A stretch of 64,000 nt of DNA from Pseudovibrio zosterae (GTDB lineage: Bacteria; Pseudomonadota; Alphaproteobacteria; Rhizobiales; Stappiaceae). The position numbers and the translations under genes were made by a program. Location of the stretch: positions 1 to 64,000 of the forward strand of contig NZ_JAWXVZ010000007.1 in assembly GCF_033843645.1 (NCBI RefSeq), in the 5' to 3' direction. The notes beneath the pieces are model-generated. The model did not search any database and had not been told where the DNA came from. It saw nothing but the letters and a program-made list of their open reading frames with translations. Positions 26,588 to 33,816 of the stretch are shown piece after piece (the stretch's first letter is position 1; each line of letters begins with the position of its first letter).

Positions 26588-26615
26588 GAGGCAGTCCACG
26601 GGGCTGCCTCTTTTT
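26588..26615 (+). terminator. Intrinsic terminator of the phosphonate operon
   Basis: GAGGCAG (26588-26594) pairs with CTGCCTC (26604-26610), followed directly by TTTTT. It lies 31 nt after phnX and closes the operon that begins at 15380. Confidence 0.9.
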
Positions 26616-26665
26616 GCAAATGCCAGGCTGGCAGGTGCATCCAGAAGCGTTGCAGGTCCGTATGG

Positions 26666-27310
26666 ATGTGTGCGAGATTAGCGCAACATATTCAAAACAC
26701 GCAGGAAACGGAGCCCGGTTTGCCGAAGATCGTCGATAGAGCCGAGATGCAGAACAGCATCCTTGACGCCGCCATGAAGGCATTCCGCGACAGCGGCTAT
26801 CACAGCACGACCATGAATGACGTTGCAGGTGTGGCAGGGCTCGGCAAGGGCACGATTTACCTCTATTTCAAGAGTAAAGAGGCGTTGGCAACGGCGCTTG
26901 CGGAACGCCATTTTGCTGAGGCTGAAACTCTCTACATGAGGTCCGGTCAGACCGAGACCCTTGAGGCGTTCCTCACGGTTTTGCGAAAGGCGCTCTGCAT
27001 CACGGATGAGCACGCACGCTCTATTCCGGTATTCTTTGAGGTTTTGGGCCCCAGTTTCGGATCAGACGCTTTTACGGGCAGCATCTCCGATTTCTTTGAG
27101 CGTCTTGGCCAGACGTACTCAGCAAAATTGAAGCTGCTGCAGGAAAAGGGGGAGGTGCGGTCCTCCATCGACCCTGATGTTATGGGACGGGCCTTGGCAG
27201 CTCAGGTTGACGGGCTTTTGTTGCATCGCGGCTTGTTCTCACTTGGCGAGGACCGGTACCATGCGATGGTCGAGAGTTCTCTTGAACTGTTCCGCAGCGG
27301 CTTGAAGTAA
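26666..27310 (+). CDS. TetR-family transcriptional regulator
   Basis: A 214-aa regulator with an N-terminal helix-turn-helix (about residues 28-75: ILDAAMKAFRDSGYHSTTMNDVAGVAGLGKGTIYLYF, of which TMNDVAGVAGLGKGTIY is the recognition part) and an all-helical C-terminal domain. The start is uncertain because no ribosome-binding site is clear; ATG at 26666 gives a 27-residue leader before the domain, and an internal TTG is possible. It follows the phosphonate terminator and converges with the eamA gene. Its targets cannot be read from the sequence. Confidence 0.8.
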   Translation: MCARLAQHIQNTQETEPGLPKIVDRAEMQNSILDAAMKAFRDSGYHSTTMNDVAGVAGLGKGTIYLYFKSKEALATALAERHFAEAETLYMRSGQTETLEAFLTVLRKALCITDEHARSIPVFFEVLGPSFGSDAFTGSISDFFERLGQTYSAKLKLLQEKGEVRSSIDPDVMGRALAAQVDGLLLHRGLFSLGEDRYHAMVESSLELFRSGLK

Positions 27311-27340
27311 CAGGCCGCTGAGGAACACTGGCGACTACCG

Positions 27341-28210
27341 CTAGGCCGGTTTTGGCGCTGAGGCTTTGCGCCCCGCCATCTGGCTGACCCAGATGCTTGC
27401 GAGCACAACCCCTACACCCAGCATCTGCACTGGTGTCAGGCTTTCGTCCAGCAGGACCCAGCCCAGAATGACGGCCGTTGTTGGGCTCAGGAAGCCAAGC
27501 GTTGAGACAGCCGATGGGGCAAGCAGGCCGACGCCGCGAAACCAGATGTAGTAGGTAAGCGCAGCACCGATAAGACCCAAATACGCAATGCCAAGGATGT
27601 TGGTGGAGGTCAGCGGCGGCAAGGCGGGCTCCATGAAATAGGCAAGGGGCAGCAGCAAGAGGCCGCCAGCGCTGAGTTGCCACGCAGTAAAGGTCAGCAA
27701 GGACACGGGCGGTTTCCATTTGCGGCTGAGAACCGTGCCGAACGCCATGGACAGTGCGCCAGCAAGCCCGGCGATAATGCCAATGGGGTCAAGAGCGGCG
27801 GATGGACCAAGCAACAACAACGCCACGCCGAAGATGCCACCTATGGCCGAAATCACAGCAAACAGAAAGATGGGTGTCTTGATGAGATAAAAGGCGATGA
27901 AGATGACGAAAAGCGGCTGCACGGCACCCACAATGGCGGCGACGCCACCGGGAAGCCGGTAGGCGGCGACAAACAGCATCACCCAAAAAATCGCGAAGTT
28001 GAATGCCCCGAGCAGGAAAATGCGCCCTACCCATTCGCGGGAGGGAAGGCGGCGCACCAGCAACAGGAGCAAGAGCCCGGCGGGCAGCGCCCGCAGGGCC
28101 GCCATGGTAACCGGGTAGCCCTGAGGCAAAAATTCCGTGGTTACATAATAGGTGCTGCCCCAAATTGCCGGGGCAAGCGCGGTTAAAAGAATGTCTGAGA
28201 GGCGAACCAT
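27341..28210 (-). CDS. EamA/DMT-family transporter
   Basis: A 289-aa membrane protein with ten predicted hydrophobic segments in two EamA repeats (LAPAIWGSTYYVTTEFLPQG at residue 9; a second repeat from about residue 150). It belongs to the drug/metabolite transporter superfamily, which mostly exports amino acids or metabolites. AAGGAGAGG precedes the ATG at 28210. It is the last gene of the minus-strand LysR-wrbA-DsbA-like series, separated from the DsbA-like gene by a 10-bp inverted repeat. The substrate is unknown. Confidence 0.82.
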   Translation of the reverse strand: MVRLSDILLTALAPAIWGSTYYVTTEFLPQGYPVTMAALRALPAGLLLLLLVRRLPSREWVGRIFLLGAFNFAIFWVMLFVAAYRLPGGVAAIVGAVQPLFVIFIAFYLIKTPIFLFAVISAIGGIFGVALLLLGPSAALDPIGIIAGLAGALSMAFGTVLSRKWKPPVSLLTFTAWQLSAGGLLLLPLAYFMEPALPPLTSTNILGIAYLGLIGAALTYYIWFRGVGLLAPSAVSTLGFLSPTTAVILGWVLLDESLTPVQMLGVGVVLASIWVSQMAGRKASAPKPA

Positions 28211-28242
28211 CGTTCCTCTCCTTTTCTGTTTCTTGTGTTTCT

Positions 28243-28280
28243 GGTGCCGCCCTGAAATTGGGGGTGGAGCGGGCGGCACC
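28243..28280 (-). repeat. 10-bp inverted repeat between the DsbA-like gene and eamA
   Basis: GGTGCCGCCC (28243-28252) and GGGCGGCACC (28271-28280) form a perfect stem with an 18-nt loop. There is no T run in either direction, so it is more likely an mRNA-stabilising or Rho-related hairpin than an intrinsic terminator. Confidence 0.5.
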
Positions 28281-28314
28281 AGTGCCCTGCAGCTAACCTT
28301 GTAATCCTGAGTTG

Positions 28315-28959
28315 TTACAGAGCCAGACGCATGTTGGCCAATAGCTGTTCGCGCAAGTCTTCCAACGGCGTGTTGATGAGACGCATTCCCGTTTCGCGCA
28401 CGATGACGGTTGGAACCGAGCGCACATGAAGCTTCCGGGCCTGAAGTTGATCTGCGCTGACCGCTTCGGCAATTCGGTCACTTTGAATGTCGCGCTCCAT
28501 CAACTCACCATCAAAGCCGATGGAAGCAGCCACATCCAAAACGGTTTTCGGGTCGGCAACATTGCGGGCATCCGTTAAGTGCGCTTGTTGGAGGGCATCA
28601 AACAACGCCCAATGGCCCTCCTGACCGCCTTGCCGTTCCGCTGCCTTGCAGGCTTTGGCAGCAACCAGGCCCCAAGGGTATTCGAAGGGCGCAGCGCGCA
28701 TGGCAGCGATATTGATCCGCTCAGGCGTGTCCGAAGCGGCCTTGCAGGCTTGCCAATGGCCAAGGATTGTTTCCTTGGCCTCTGGCATGGAGCCAAACGC
28801 GGCAATCATCTGCTCTCTGGTTTCCTGCAGAACAAACGTGTGATGGATGATCTCCAGAGCAAACTCCGAGGACAGCGTGCGTAGGCGAGGTGACAGGTTG
28901 AAGCACCAGCCGCACACCACGTCATGGAAGAAGTCGAGTGTCAGCATGGGGCGGGCCAT
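28315..28959 (-). CDS. DsbA-family oxidoreductase, FrnE-like
   Basis: A 214-aa thioredoxin-fold protein with the active site Cys16-Gly-Trp-Cys19 after a short beta strand (LDFFHDVVCGWCF) and a conserved cis-Pro loop RSVPTVIV near residue 185. It lacks a signal peptide, so it is cytoplasmic, like FrnE and 2-hydroxychromene-2-carboxylate isomerase relatives. It starts 2 bp after wrbA ends. With WrbA it suggests a small redox-stress operon. Confidence 0.82.
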   Translation of the reverse strand: MARPMLTLDFFHDVVCGWCFNLSPRLRTLSSEFALEIIHHTFVLQETREQMIAAFGSMPEAKETILGHWQACKAASDTPERINIAAMRAAPFEYPWGLVAAKACKAAERQGGQEGHWALFDALQQAHLTDARNVADPKTVLDVAASIGFDGELMERDIQSDRIAEAVSADQLQARKLHVRSVPTVIVRETGMRLINTPLEDLREQLLANMRLAL

Positions 28960-28961
28960 GG

Positions 28962-29594
28962 TTACACCAGTTCAGGCTGTTCAGTGACAGATGGAGTGGC
29001 CACCAGCCGTGCAGCTATTTGTGCGATGTGTGCGCCCTGAAAGCGAGCCCCGGCCAGATCGGTTTCTGTGGGCTGCAGTTCGCTCGCCCCGCCAGCGACA
29101 GTGCCTGCACCGTAAGGCGAGCCGCCGATGATGTGGTCAATCCGCGTTTGTTCCTGAAAGGTGTAAGGCATTCCGGCAATCAACATGCCCAAATGCTGAA
29201 GTGCAATCTGGAATGACAGGATCACGCTTTCCTGGCCGCCGTGTTGAGAGCCGGTGGAGGTGAAAATGCCGCCGACTTTACCAACCATTGCGTTGCGCGC
29301 CCACAAGCCGCCGCACTGGTCGATGAACTGCTTCATCTGTGCAGCCATGTTGCCGAAACGGGATGGGGTTCCGAAGATGATGGCGTCATAGGTTTCAAGT
29401 TCGGCAACAGTGGCCACGGGCACTTCGAAGTCTTGATAACCAGCGTTATGGCGCACCTCTTGCGGCACGGTTTCTGGCACCTGTTTCACATCAACAGTGA
29501 CGCCTGGCACCTGGCGCGCCCCTTCTGCAACAGCTTGCGCCATGGTGTGGATGTGGCCGTAGCTGGAGTAAAACAGAACAAGTACTTTAGTCAT
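28962..29594 (-). CDS. wrbA: NAD(P)H:quinone oxidoreductase WrbA
   Basis: A 210-aa flavodoxin-like protein. The FMN phosphate loop is YSSYGHIHTMA (residues 9-19). Other motifs are GTPSRFGNMAAQMKQFID (about residue 75), TSTGSQHGGQE and the C-terminal GGSPYGAGTVAG, all characteristic of WrbA. It reduces quinones by two electrons, avoiding semiquinones. It lies 112 bp downstream of a codirectional LysR gene, with an operator-like palindrome between them. Confidence 0.92.
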   Translation of the reverse strand: MTKVLVLFYSSYGHIHTMAQAVAEGARQVPGVTVDVKQVPETVPQEVRHNAGYQDFEVPVATVAELETYDAIIFGTPSRFGNMAAQMKQFIDQCGGLWARNAMVGKVGGIFTSTGSQHGGQESVILSFQIALQHLGMLIAGMPYTFQEQTRIDHIIGGSPYGAGTVAGGASELQPTETDLAGARFQGAHIAQIAARLVATPSVTEQPELV

Positions 29595-29682
29595 AACACG
29601 CTCACTTGGTTGGTTGGGTTGTGATCTGTGCTGACTATGAGGGAGAGCTGCGGCGTGAATAACCGTGGGAAAGTGAGAGGAC

Positions 29683-29701
29683 TTTTTACGAGGAGTAAAA
29701 A
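29683..29701. promoter_or_regulatory. Palindrome upstream of wrbA
   Basis: The 19-bp dyad TTTTTAC-gagga-GTAAAAA (29683-29701) lies 89 nt before the wrbA start and just beyond the end of the LysR gene. It looks like an operator, plausibly for the adjacent LysR regulator. A T run also makes it compatible with a weak terminator of lysR, but its stem is AT-rich. Confidence 0.45.
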
Positions 29702-29706
29702 ATCAC

Positions 29707-30594
29707 TTAGGCGCTGAGTTCACTTTCCAGAAACTCGATGAAGGTGCGGGCCTTGGCATCTGCCGCCAGACGACTGGCCAACACGGCGTAGATGTTGCGC
29801 GAAGGTAATGAATATTCGGGCAAAACCCGTTCAAGAACGCCGCTTCCTTCCAAAGGAGCGGACAGGAAACTTGGCAGAGAGCCAATGCCCTGATTGGCAA
29901 GCAGCATATCCCGAATGAAGAGGCTATTATTGACACTCACTTCGGGAGTGACCAGCAGCGTCGTGCCATCGGCGGGGCCTTCCAGTTGCCACGTGTGTTC
30001 GTGATCGGCGAGGGAAAAGCCGAGCTTGCTATGAGCTGAAAGGTCTTCAGGGGAGGTTGGGCGGCCGCGCTCGGACAGGTATTTTGGGGCCGCAAACAGC
30101 GCTTGATCCGACCGACCAATTCTGCGGGCGATGAGGGAGGAATCGGGAAGTTCCCGCAGCACCCTGATGGAGATGTCGAAGCCGCCCTCCACCATGTCGA
30201 CAACCCGGTCATCCAATGTGATGCCGAGATGAAGGTCGGGATAAAGCTCCCGAAACCTTGCTGTGATGGGGGCAAGAACGGCGATGCCGAAGGACAGGGG
30301 CGCATTGACGCGCAAGGTGCCTTTGAGCTGCTGCGCGCGGGCCTGAATGCCGGTTTCCAAGGCCTCCACTTCAGAAAGCAGGCGGCGGGCCTCTTCGTAG
30401 TAGTGGGCGCCGTGCTCGGTGAGCGTCATGCTGCGGGTGGTGCGCGTGAGCAGCACACAGCCGAGACTTTCTTCAAGCAGCTTGGTCTCTCGGCTCAAAA
30501 TGGCGGGAGAAAGACCAAGATCCTTTGCGGCCTTTGAAAAGCTTTTCAGCTCCACAATCCGGCAGAAGGCACGCATGACACTGAGTTTATCCAT
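29707..30594 (-). CDS. LysR-family regulator next to wrbA
   Basis: A 295-aa LysR regulator: helix-turn-helix MDKLSVMRAFCRIVEL followed by SFSKAAKDLGLSPAILSRETKLLE (residues 18-41), then a substrate-binding domain. The ATG at 30594 starts the canonical LysR N-terminus; an upstream in-frame extension of 53 residues has no domain support. It belongs to the CrgA/DmlR-like group that often controls quinone- or electrophile-responsive oxidoreductases. Control of wrbA is inferred from adjacency. Confidence 0.85.
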   Translation of the reverse strand: MDKLSVMRAFCRIVELKSFSKAAKDLGLSPAILSRETKLLEESLGCVLLTRTTRSMTLTEHGAHYYEEARRLLSEVEALETGIQARAQQLKGTLRVNAPLSFGIAVLAPITARFRELYPDLHLGITLDDRVVDMVEGGFDISIRVLRELPDSSLIARRIGRSDQALFAAPKYLSERGRPTSPEDLSAHSKLGFSLADHEHTWQLEGPADGTTLLVTPEVSVNNSLFIRDMLLANQGIGSLPSFLSAPLEGSGVLERVLPEYSLPSRNIYAVLASRLAADAKARTFIEFLESELSA

Positions 30595-30806
30595 AGTGAG
30601 TTTTCTTGGGCTTGAGAAAGGTGGCAGCTTGAAGGGGAGCAACCAAACGAACAGGTAGCACAGCCACTTAAGGAATGCCAAATGGAACGGCTCAATGGTG
30701 GTAAACGTGTGTCGCGTTAAAAGGTAGGCCCGTTTCGCAGCGTGTTTCACCAACGGCCACGGTCCAAATCGTCGTTTTGATAGGCTTTACCTGCGTAAGT
30801 GGATAT

Positions 30807-30826
30807 CGTAATACCTCGCTATTACG
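30807..30826. promoter_or_regulatory. ArsR-type operator just before the ArsR gene
   Basis: The perfect dyad CGTAATA-cctcgc-TATTACG (30807-30826) ends 18 nt before the ArsR ATG. Its position over the presumed promoter or leader suggests autoregulation. Confidence 0.55.
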
Positions 30827-30844
30827 CATTTTGAGCAGGCGGAA

Positions 30845-31153
30845 ATGGTAGATCTGGGCGAAGCCCTCAAGGCAATCAACAATCCGGTTCGTATGGATAT
30901 CTTGAAGTGGTTGAAAGAGCCACTCGAGAACTTCGATGTTGCGCGTCAGCAAGTGGATGCGGGCGTAGAGGGCGTTTGCGTGAGCCTGATTCAGGAGCGC
31001 TCCGGGCTGTCTCAGTCGACGATCTCTTCTTACCTGGCAACGCTGCAACGGGCCCAATTGGTTGTGTCAAAGCGCATTGGTGCCTGGACCTACTACAAGC
31101 GCGACGAGGAGAACATCGCCGCGTTTCTTCAACAGTTGAAGCGCGATTTGTAA
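30845..31153 (+). CDS. ArsR-family helix-turn-helix regulator
   Basis: A 102-aa winged-helix protein: LGEALKAINNPVRMDILKWLK at the N-terminus (residues 4-24), the recognition helix SGLSQSTISSYLATLQRAQLV (about residues 55-75) and a short C-terminal wing GAWTYYKRDEE. There is a single Cys (Cys46) and no metal-binding Cys-x-Cys pair, so it is probably not an arsenic or heavy-metal sensor. It stands alone with its own palindrome upstream. Its effector and other targets are unknown. Confidence 0.82.
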   Translation: MVDLGEALKAINNPVRMDILKWLKEPLENFDVARQQVDAGVEGVCVSLIQERSGLSQSTISSYLATLQRAQLVVSKRIGAWTYYKRDEENIAAFLQQLKRDL

Positions 31154-31236
31154 GGAGCCTGCTCATCTTAGCTTAGATGTTGTCAGGCCTTCATTTTCGC
31201 TTGCGTGCACAGCACAATTTTCGCCCGGCATGATTG

Positions 31237-31284
31237 TTGCGATGCAGCAATTTTGTTGACATGCCCCTGCGGTATTCGTTATTC
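31237..31284 (+). promoter_or_regulatory. Candidate phaC promoter with TGC/GCA dyad
   Basis: TTGACA (31256-31261) is followed at 17 bp spacing by TTATTC (31279-31284). Immediately upstream, TTGC-gatgca-GCAA (31237-31250) is a small dyad of the TGC/GCA type that PhaR-like repressors bind in some alphaproteobacteria. The PhaR link is inference. The phaC start is about 95 nt downstream. Confidence 0.35.
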
Positions 31285-31379
31285 CTTCCCCTTAGGCACT
31301 ACCTATGCGTCAGAGCTGCAAGCTGAACCGCTACAGTTGAGTCACGGCGCATCGCGCCAGACCGGGAGGAACTTGGACG

Positions 31380-33212
31380 ATGCGGAATTTCTCGAAATCA
31401 TCAGCCCAATTTGAACATGCGGATGGACGCTCAGCTGCCGCCAGCGGTGCGCGCGGCAAGCCTGTTGCCAAAATACAGGCACCTGCCGACATGGAAGGTG
31501 CGGCGGACGTGATCGACAAGGCGTTCAAGTCCAGCATTGCCCATATGACCAAAGGCCTGTCGCCAGCGGGCATGGCGACCAAAGGCTTTTCGTGGGCAGC
31601 ACACTTGGCTCTTTCTCCCGGCAAGCAAATGTTGCTGGCGCAAAAGGCGCTGAAAAACAACATGCTGCTGTGGAGCCATTTGGGTGACGCAGCGATGGGG
31701 GCAAAAGCAGAGCCTTTTGCCAAGCCCCAAAACGGCGATCGTCGTTTCTCCAGCGAAGACTGGCAGAAGTGGCCCTACAACTATCTTTATCAGGCTTTTC
31801 TTCTGAACCAGGAATGGTGGCAGGAGGCGACCACCAATGTGGATGGCCTTTCCTCAAAAGACGAACGCGAGGTGTCTTTTGTTGCCCGTCAGTTGCTGGA
31901 CATGTTTGCTCCTTCCAACGGCATTGCAACCAATCCGGAAGTGCTCAAGACTGCACTGAAGGAAGGCGGCATGAACTTTGTGCGCGGCGCAGAGAACTTC
32001 GCTGAAGATTTTGAGCAATATTCGTCGGGCAAGCGACCGGAGAGTCTGGACCAGTTTAAGCCGGGTGAAGCGGTGGCCGCCACCGAAGGCAAAGTGGTCT
32101 TCCGCAACCATCTGATTGAACTCATACAATACAGCCCGGCCACGGAAACTGTATATCCAGAGCCGATCTTCATCGTTCCTGCGTGGATCATGAAGTACTA
32201 CATTCTTGATCTGTCTCCGGAAAATTCTTTGGTGCGGTACCTGGTCGAGCAAGGACACACCGTGTTCATGGTGTCCTGGCGCAATCCTACTGCGGAAGAC
32301 CGCGAACTTGGCATGGACGACTACCGCCAGCAGGGCGTCATGGACGCGCTGGATGCCATCTCCACCATTGTGCCGGATCAGAAAATTCACGGCGTGGGCT
32401 ATTGCCTTGGCGGCACCATGCTCTCGATCGCAGCAGCGGCGATGGCCCGTGATGGCGATGACCGTTTTGCCTCTCTGACCACGCTGGCCGCGCAAGTGGA
32501 CTTTACCGAAGCGGGTGAGCTGATGCTGTTCATTCGCGACAGTGAAATCGCGTTCCTGAGCAACATGATGTGGGAGCAGGGCTATCTGGACGGGATGCAG
32601 ATGGCAGGTGCTTTCCAGATTCTGCGGTCAAACGATCTGGTATGGTCTCGCCTCGTGCATGACTACTTGATTGGCGAACGCACTGGCGTGAACGACCTGA
32701 TGGCTTGGAATGCGGATCTGACGCGCATGCCGTATCGCATGCACAAGGAGTATCTGACCAAGCTGTTCCTTCACAATGATCTGGCAAGTGGGCGCTATAT
32801 GGTTGGAGACCGCCCAATTCATATCGCAGACATTCGCGCACCGATCTTTGCGGTCGGTACGGTGAAGGATCACGTGGCGCCATGGCGCTCCGCCTACAAA
32901 ATCACCGCGCATCCGGCAACAGATGTGACCTTCCTGCTCACCAGCGGGGGGCACAACGCGGGCATCGTGAGCGAGCCGGGCCATCCACGTCGCCACTATC
33001 AGGTGCAGACCATCAAGTCTGGCGACCCTTACGTGGATCCAGACACTTGGCAGGCCCAGGCCCCAACCAAAGAGGGCTCCTGGTGGCCTGAATGGCACGC
33101 TTGGCTGGCCGAGCGATCTGGCGAGAAGGGCAAGCCGCCGACAATGGGCGCACCGCGCAAGGGCTACAAGGTGCTCTGTGATGCGCCGGGTGAGTACATT
33201 CACCAGCTGTAA
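31380..33212 (+). CDS. phaC: Class I poly(3-hydroxyalkanoate) synthase
   Basis: A 610-aa alpha/beta-hydrolase-fold polymerase that makes PHB from (R)-3-hydroxybutyryl-CoA on storage granules. The lipase-like box is GVGYCLGG with the nucleophile Cys342; a catalytic Asp lies in VGTVKDHVAPW (about residue 497) and His in GGHNAGI (about residue 525). The N-terminal PhaC domain includes the FFNDKRWQ-like element as RRFSSEDWQKWPYNYLYQA. GGGAGGAAC precedes the ATG. phaA, phaB and phasin genes are not nearby. The length matches the class I group. Confidence 0.93.
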   Translation: MRNFSKSSAQFEHADGRSAAASGARGKPVAKIQAPADMEGAADVIDKAFKSSIAHMTKGLSPAGMATKGFSWAAHLALSPGKQMLLAQKALKNNMLLWSHLGDAAMGAKAEPFAKPQNGDRRFSSEDWQKWPYNYLYQAFLLNQEWWQEATTNVDGLSSKDEREVSFVARQLLDMFAPSNGIATNPEVLKTALKEGGMNFVRGAENFAEDFEQYSSGKRPESLDQFKPGEAVAATEGKVVFRNHLIELIQYSPATETVYPEPIFIVPAWIMKYYILDLSPENSLVRYLVEQGHTVFMVSWRNPTAEDRELGMDDYRQQGVMDALDAISTIVPDQKIHGVGYCLGGTMLSIAAAAMARDGDDRFASLTTLAAQVDFTEAGELMLFIRDSEIAFLSNMMWEQGYLDGMQMAGAFQILRSNDLVWSRLVHDYLIGERTGVNDLMAWNADLTRMPYRMHKEYLTKLFLHNDLASGRYMVGDRPIHIADIRAPIFAVGTVKDHVAPWRSAYKITAHPATDVTFLLTSGGHNAGIVSEPGHPRRHYQVQTIKSGDPYVDPDTWQAQAPTKEGSWWPEWHAWLAERSGEKGKPPTMGAPRKGYKVLCDAPGEYIHQL

Positions 33213-33228
33213 AGCGCCGAGAGAAGGG

Positions 33229-33254
33229 AAGGGTTGGGCTAAGCCCTAGCCCTT
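33229..33254. terminator. Hairpin between convergent phaC and marR
   Basis: GGGCT (33236-33240) pairs with AGCCC (33242-33246), and the outer AAGGG (33229-33233) pairs with CCCTT (33250-33254) across a small internal loop. It sits exactly between the two stop codons and may act as a bidirectional terminator, though T runs are short. Confidence 0.45.
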
Positions 33255-33731
33255 TCACTTCGGCACTGAGGCGACTGTCAAGATTGCGGAGGCATCCAGT
33301 TTGTGGGCGTTCATCATTTCAGCGATCTGCTCAATTGCAGCACACAACGCCTCCCGATCCGCCTCCGAGCACTGGGCCAGTTCATCCTTGAAATCTTCGT
33401 GGAGCAGCGCGGGTGCGCTCTGCAATACCGCCGTGCCGTCGTTCGTCAGACGCGTGTGAACGATTCGCCGATCCTTGCCGGAGCGGTAGCGTTCCACAAG
33501 TTGTTTCTTCTCCAGCGCATCCAAAATTGTCACAATGGTAGCTGACGATAGGTCAGCATGTTGGGCAAGGGTTTTTGAAGTGACTTCTCCAAGATCATTA
33601 ATCCCTTGCAAAACAACAATTTGCGGAATTGTAAGACCGCTGGCACGGGCTACTTCACGTGAGCGAAGATCAATGGCCCGCACGATGCGCCGGATCGATT
33701 TAAAAATCCGGTCTGAGTGTTCTATTGCCAT
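33255..33731 (-). CDS. MarR-family regulator of the NAGGN genes
   Basis: A 158-aa MarR-type winged-helix protein: GLTIPQIVVLQGIND (about residue 32), recognition helix ADLSSATIVTILDALEKKQLV (about residues 59-79) and wing SGKDRRIVHTRLTNDG. It is divergent from the osmolyte trio, sharing an 85-bp intergenic region that contains a perfect 17-bp palindrome. Such MarR genes often neighbour NAGGN clusters, and control of the trio is inferred. Confidence 0.85.
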   Translation of the reverse strand: MAIEHSDRIFKSIRRIVRAIDLRSREVARASGLTIPQIVVLQGINDLGEVTSKTLAQHADLSSATIVTILDALEKKQLVERYRSGKDRRIVHTRLTNDGTAVLQSAPALLHEDFKDELAQCSEADREALCAAIEQIAEMMNAHKLDASAILTVASVPK

Positions 33732-33753
33732 GGTTCGAGTTCCGATAATTTGA

Positions 33754-33770
33754 CCTCTAATGATTAGAGG
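33754..33770. promoter_or_regulatory. MarR-type operator of the NAGGN operon
   Basis: A perfect dyad CCTCTAAT-g-ATTAGAGG (33754-33770) lies 22 nt before the MarR start and 46 nt before the amidotransferase start. Its length and central position are typical of MarR operators that control both divergent genes. Confidence 0.7.
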
Positions 33771-33816
33771 CCTATGTAAAGCGCGTCAATCTGAATGTAT
33801 GGAGGTAGAATTAGGT

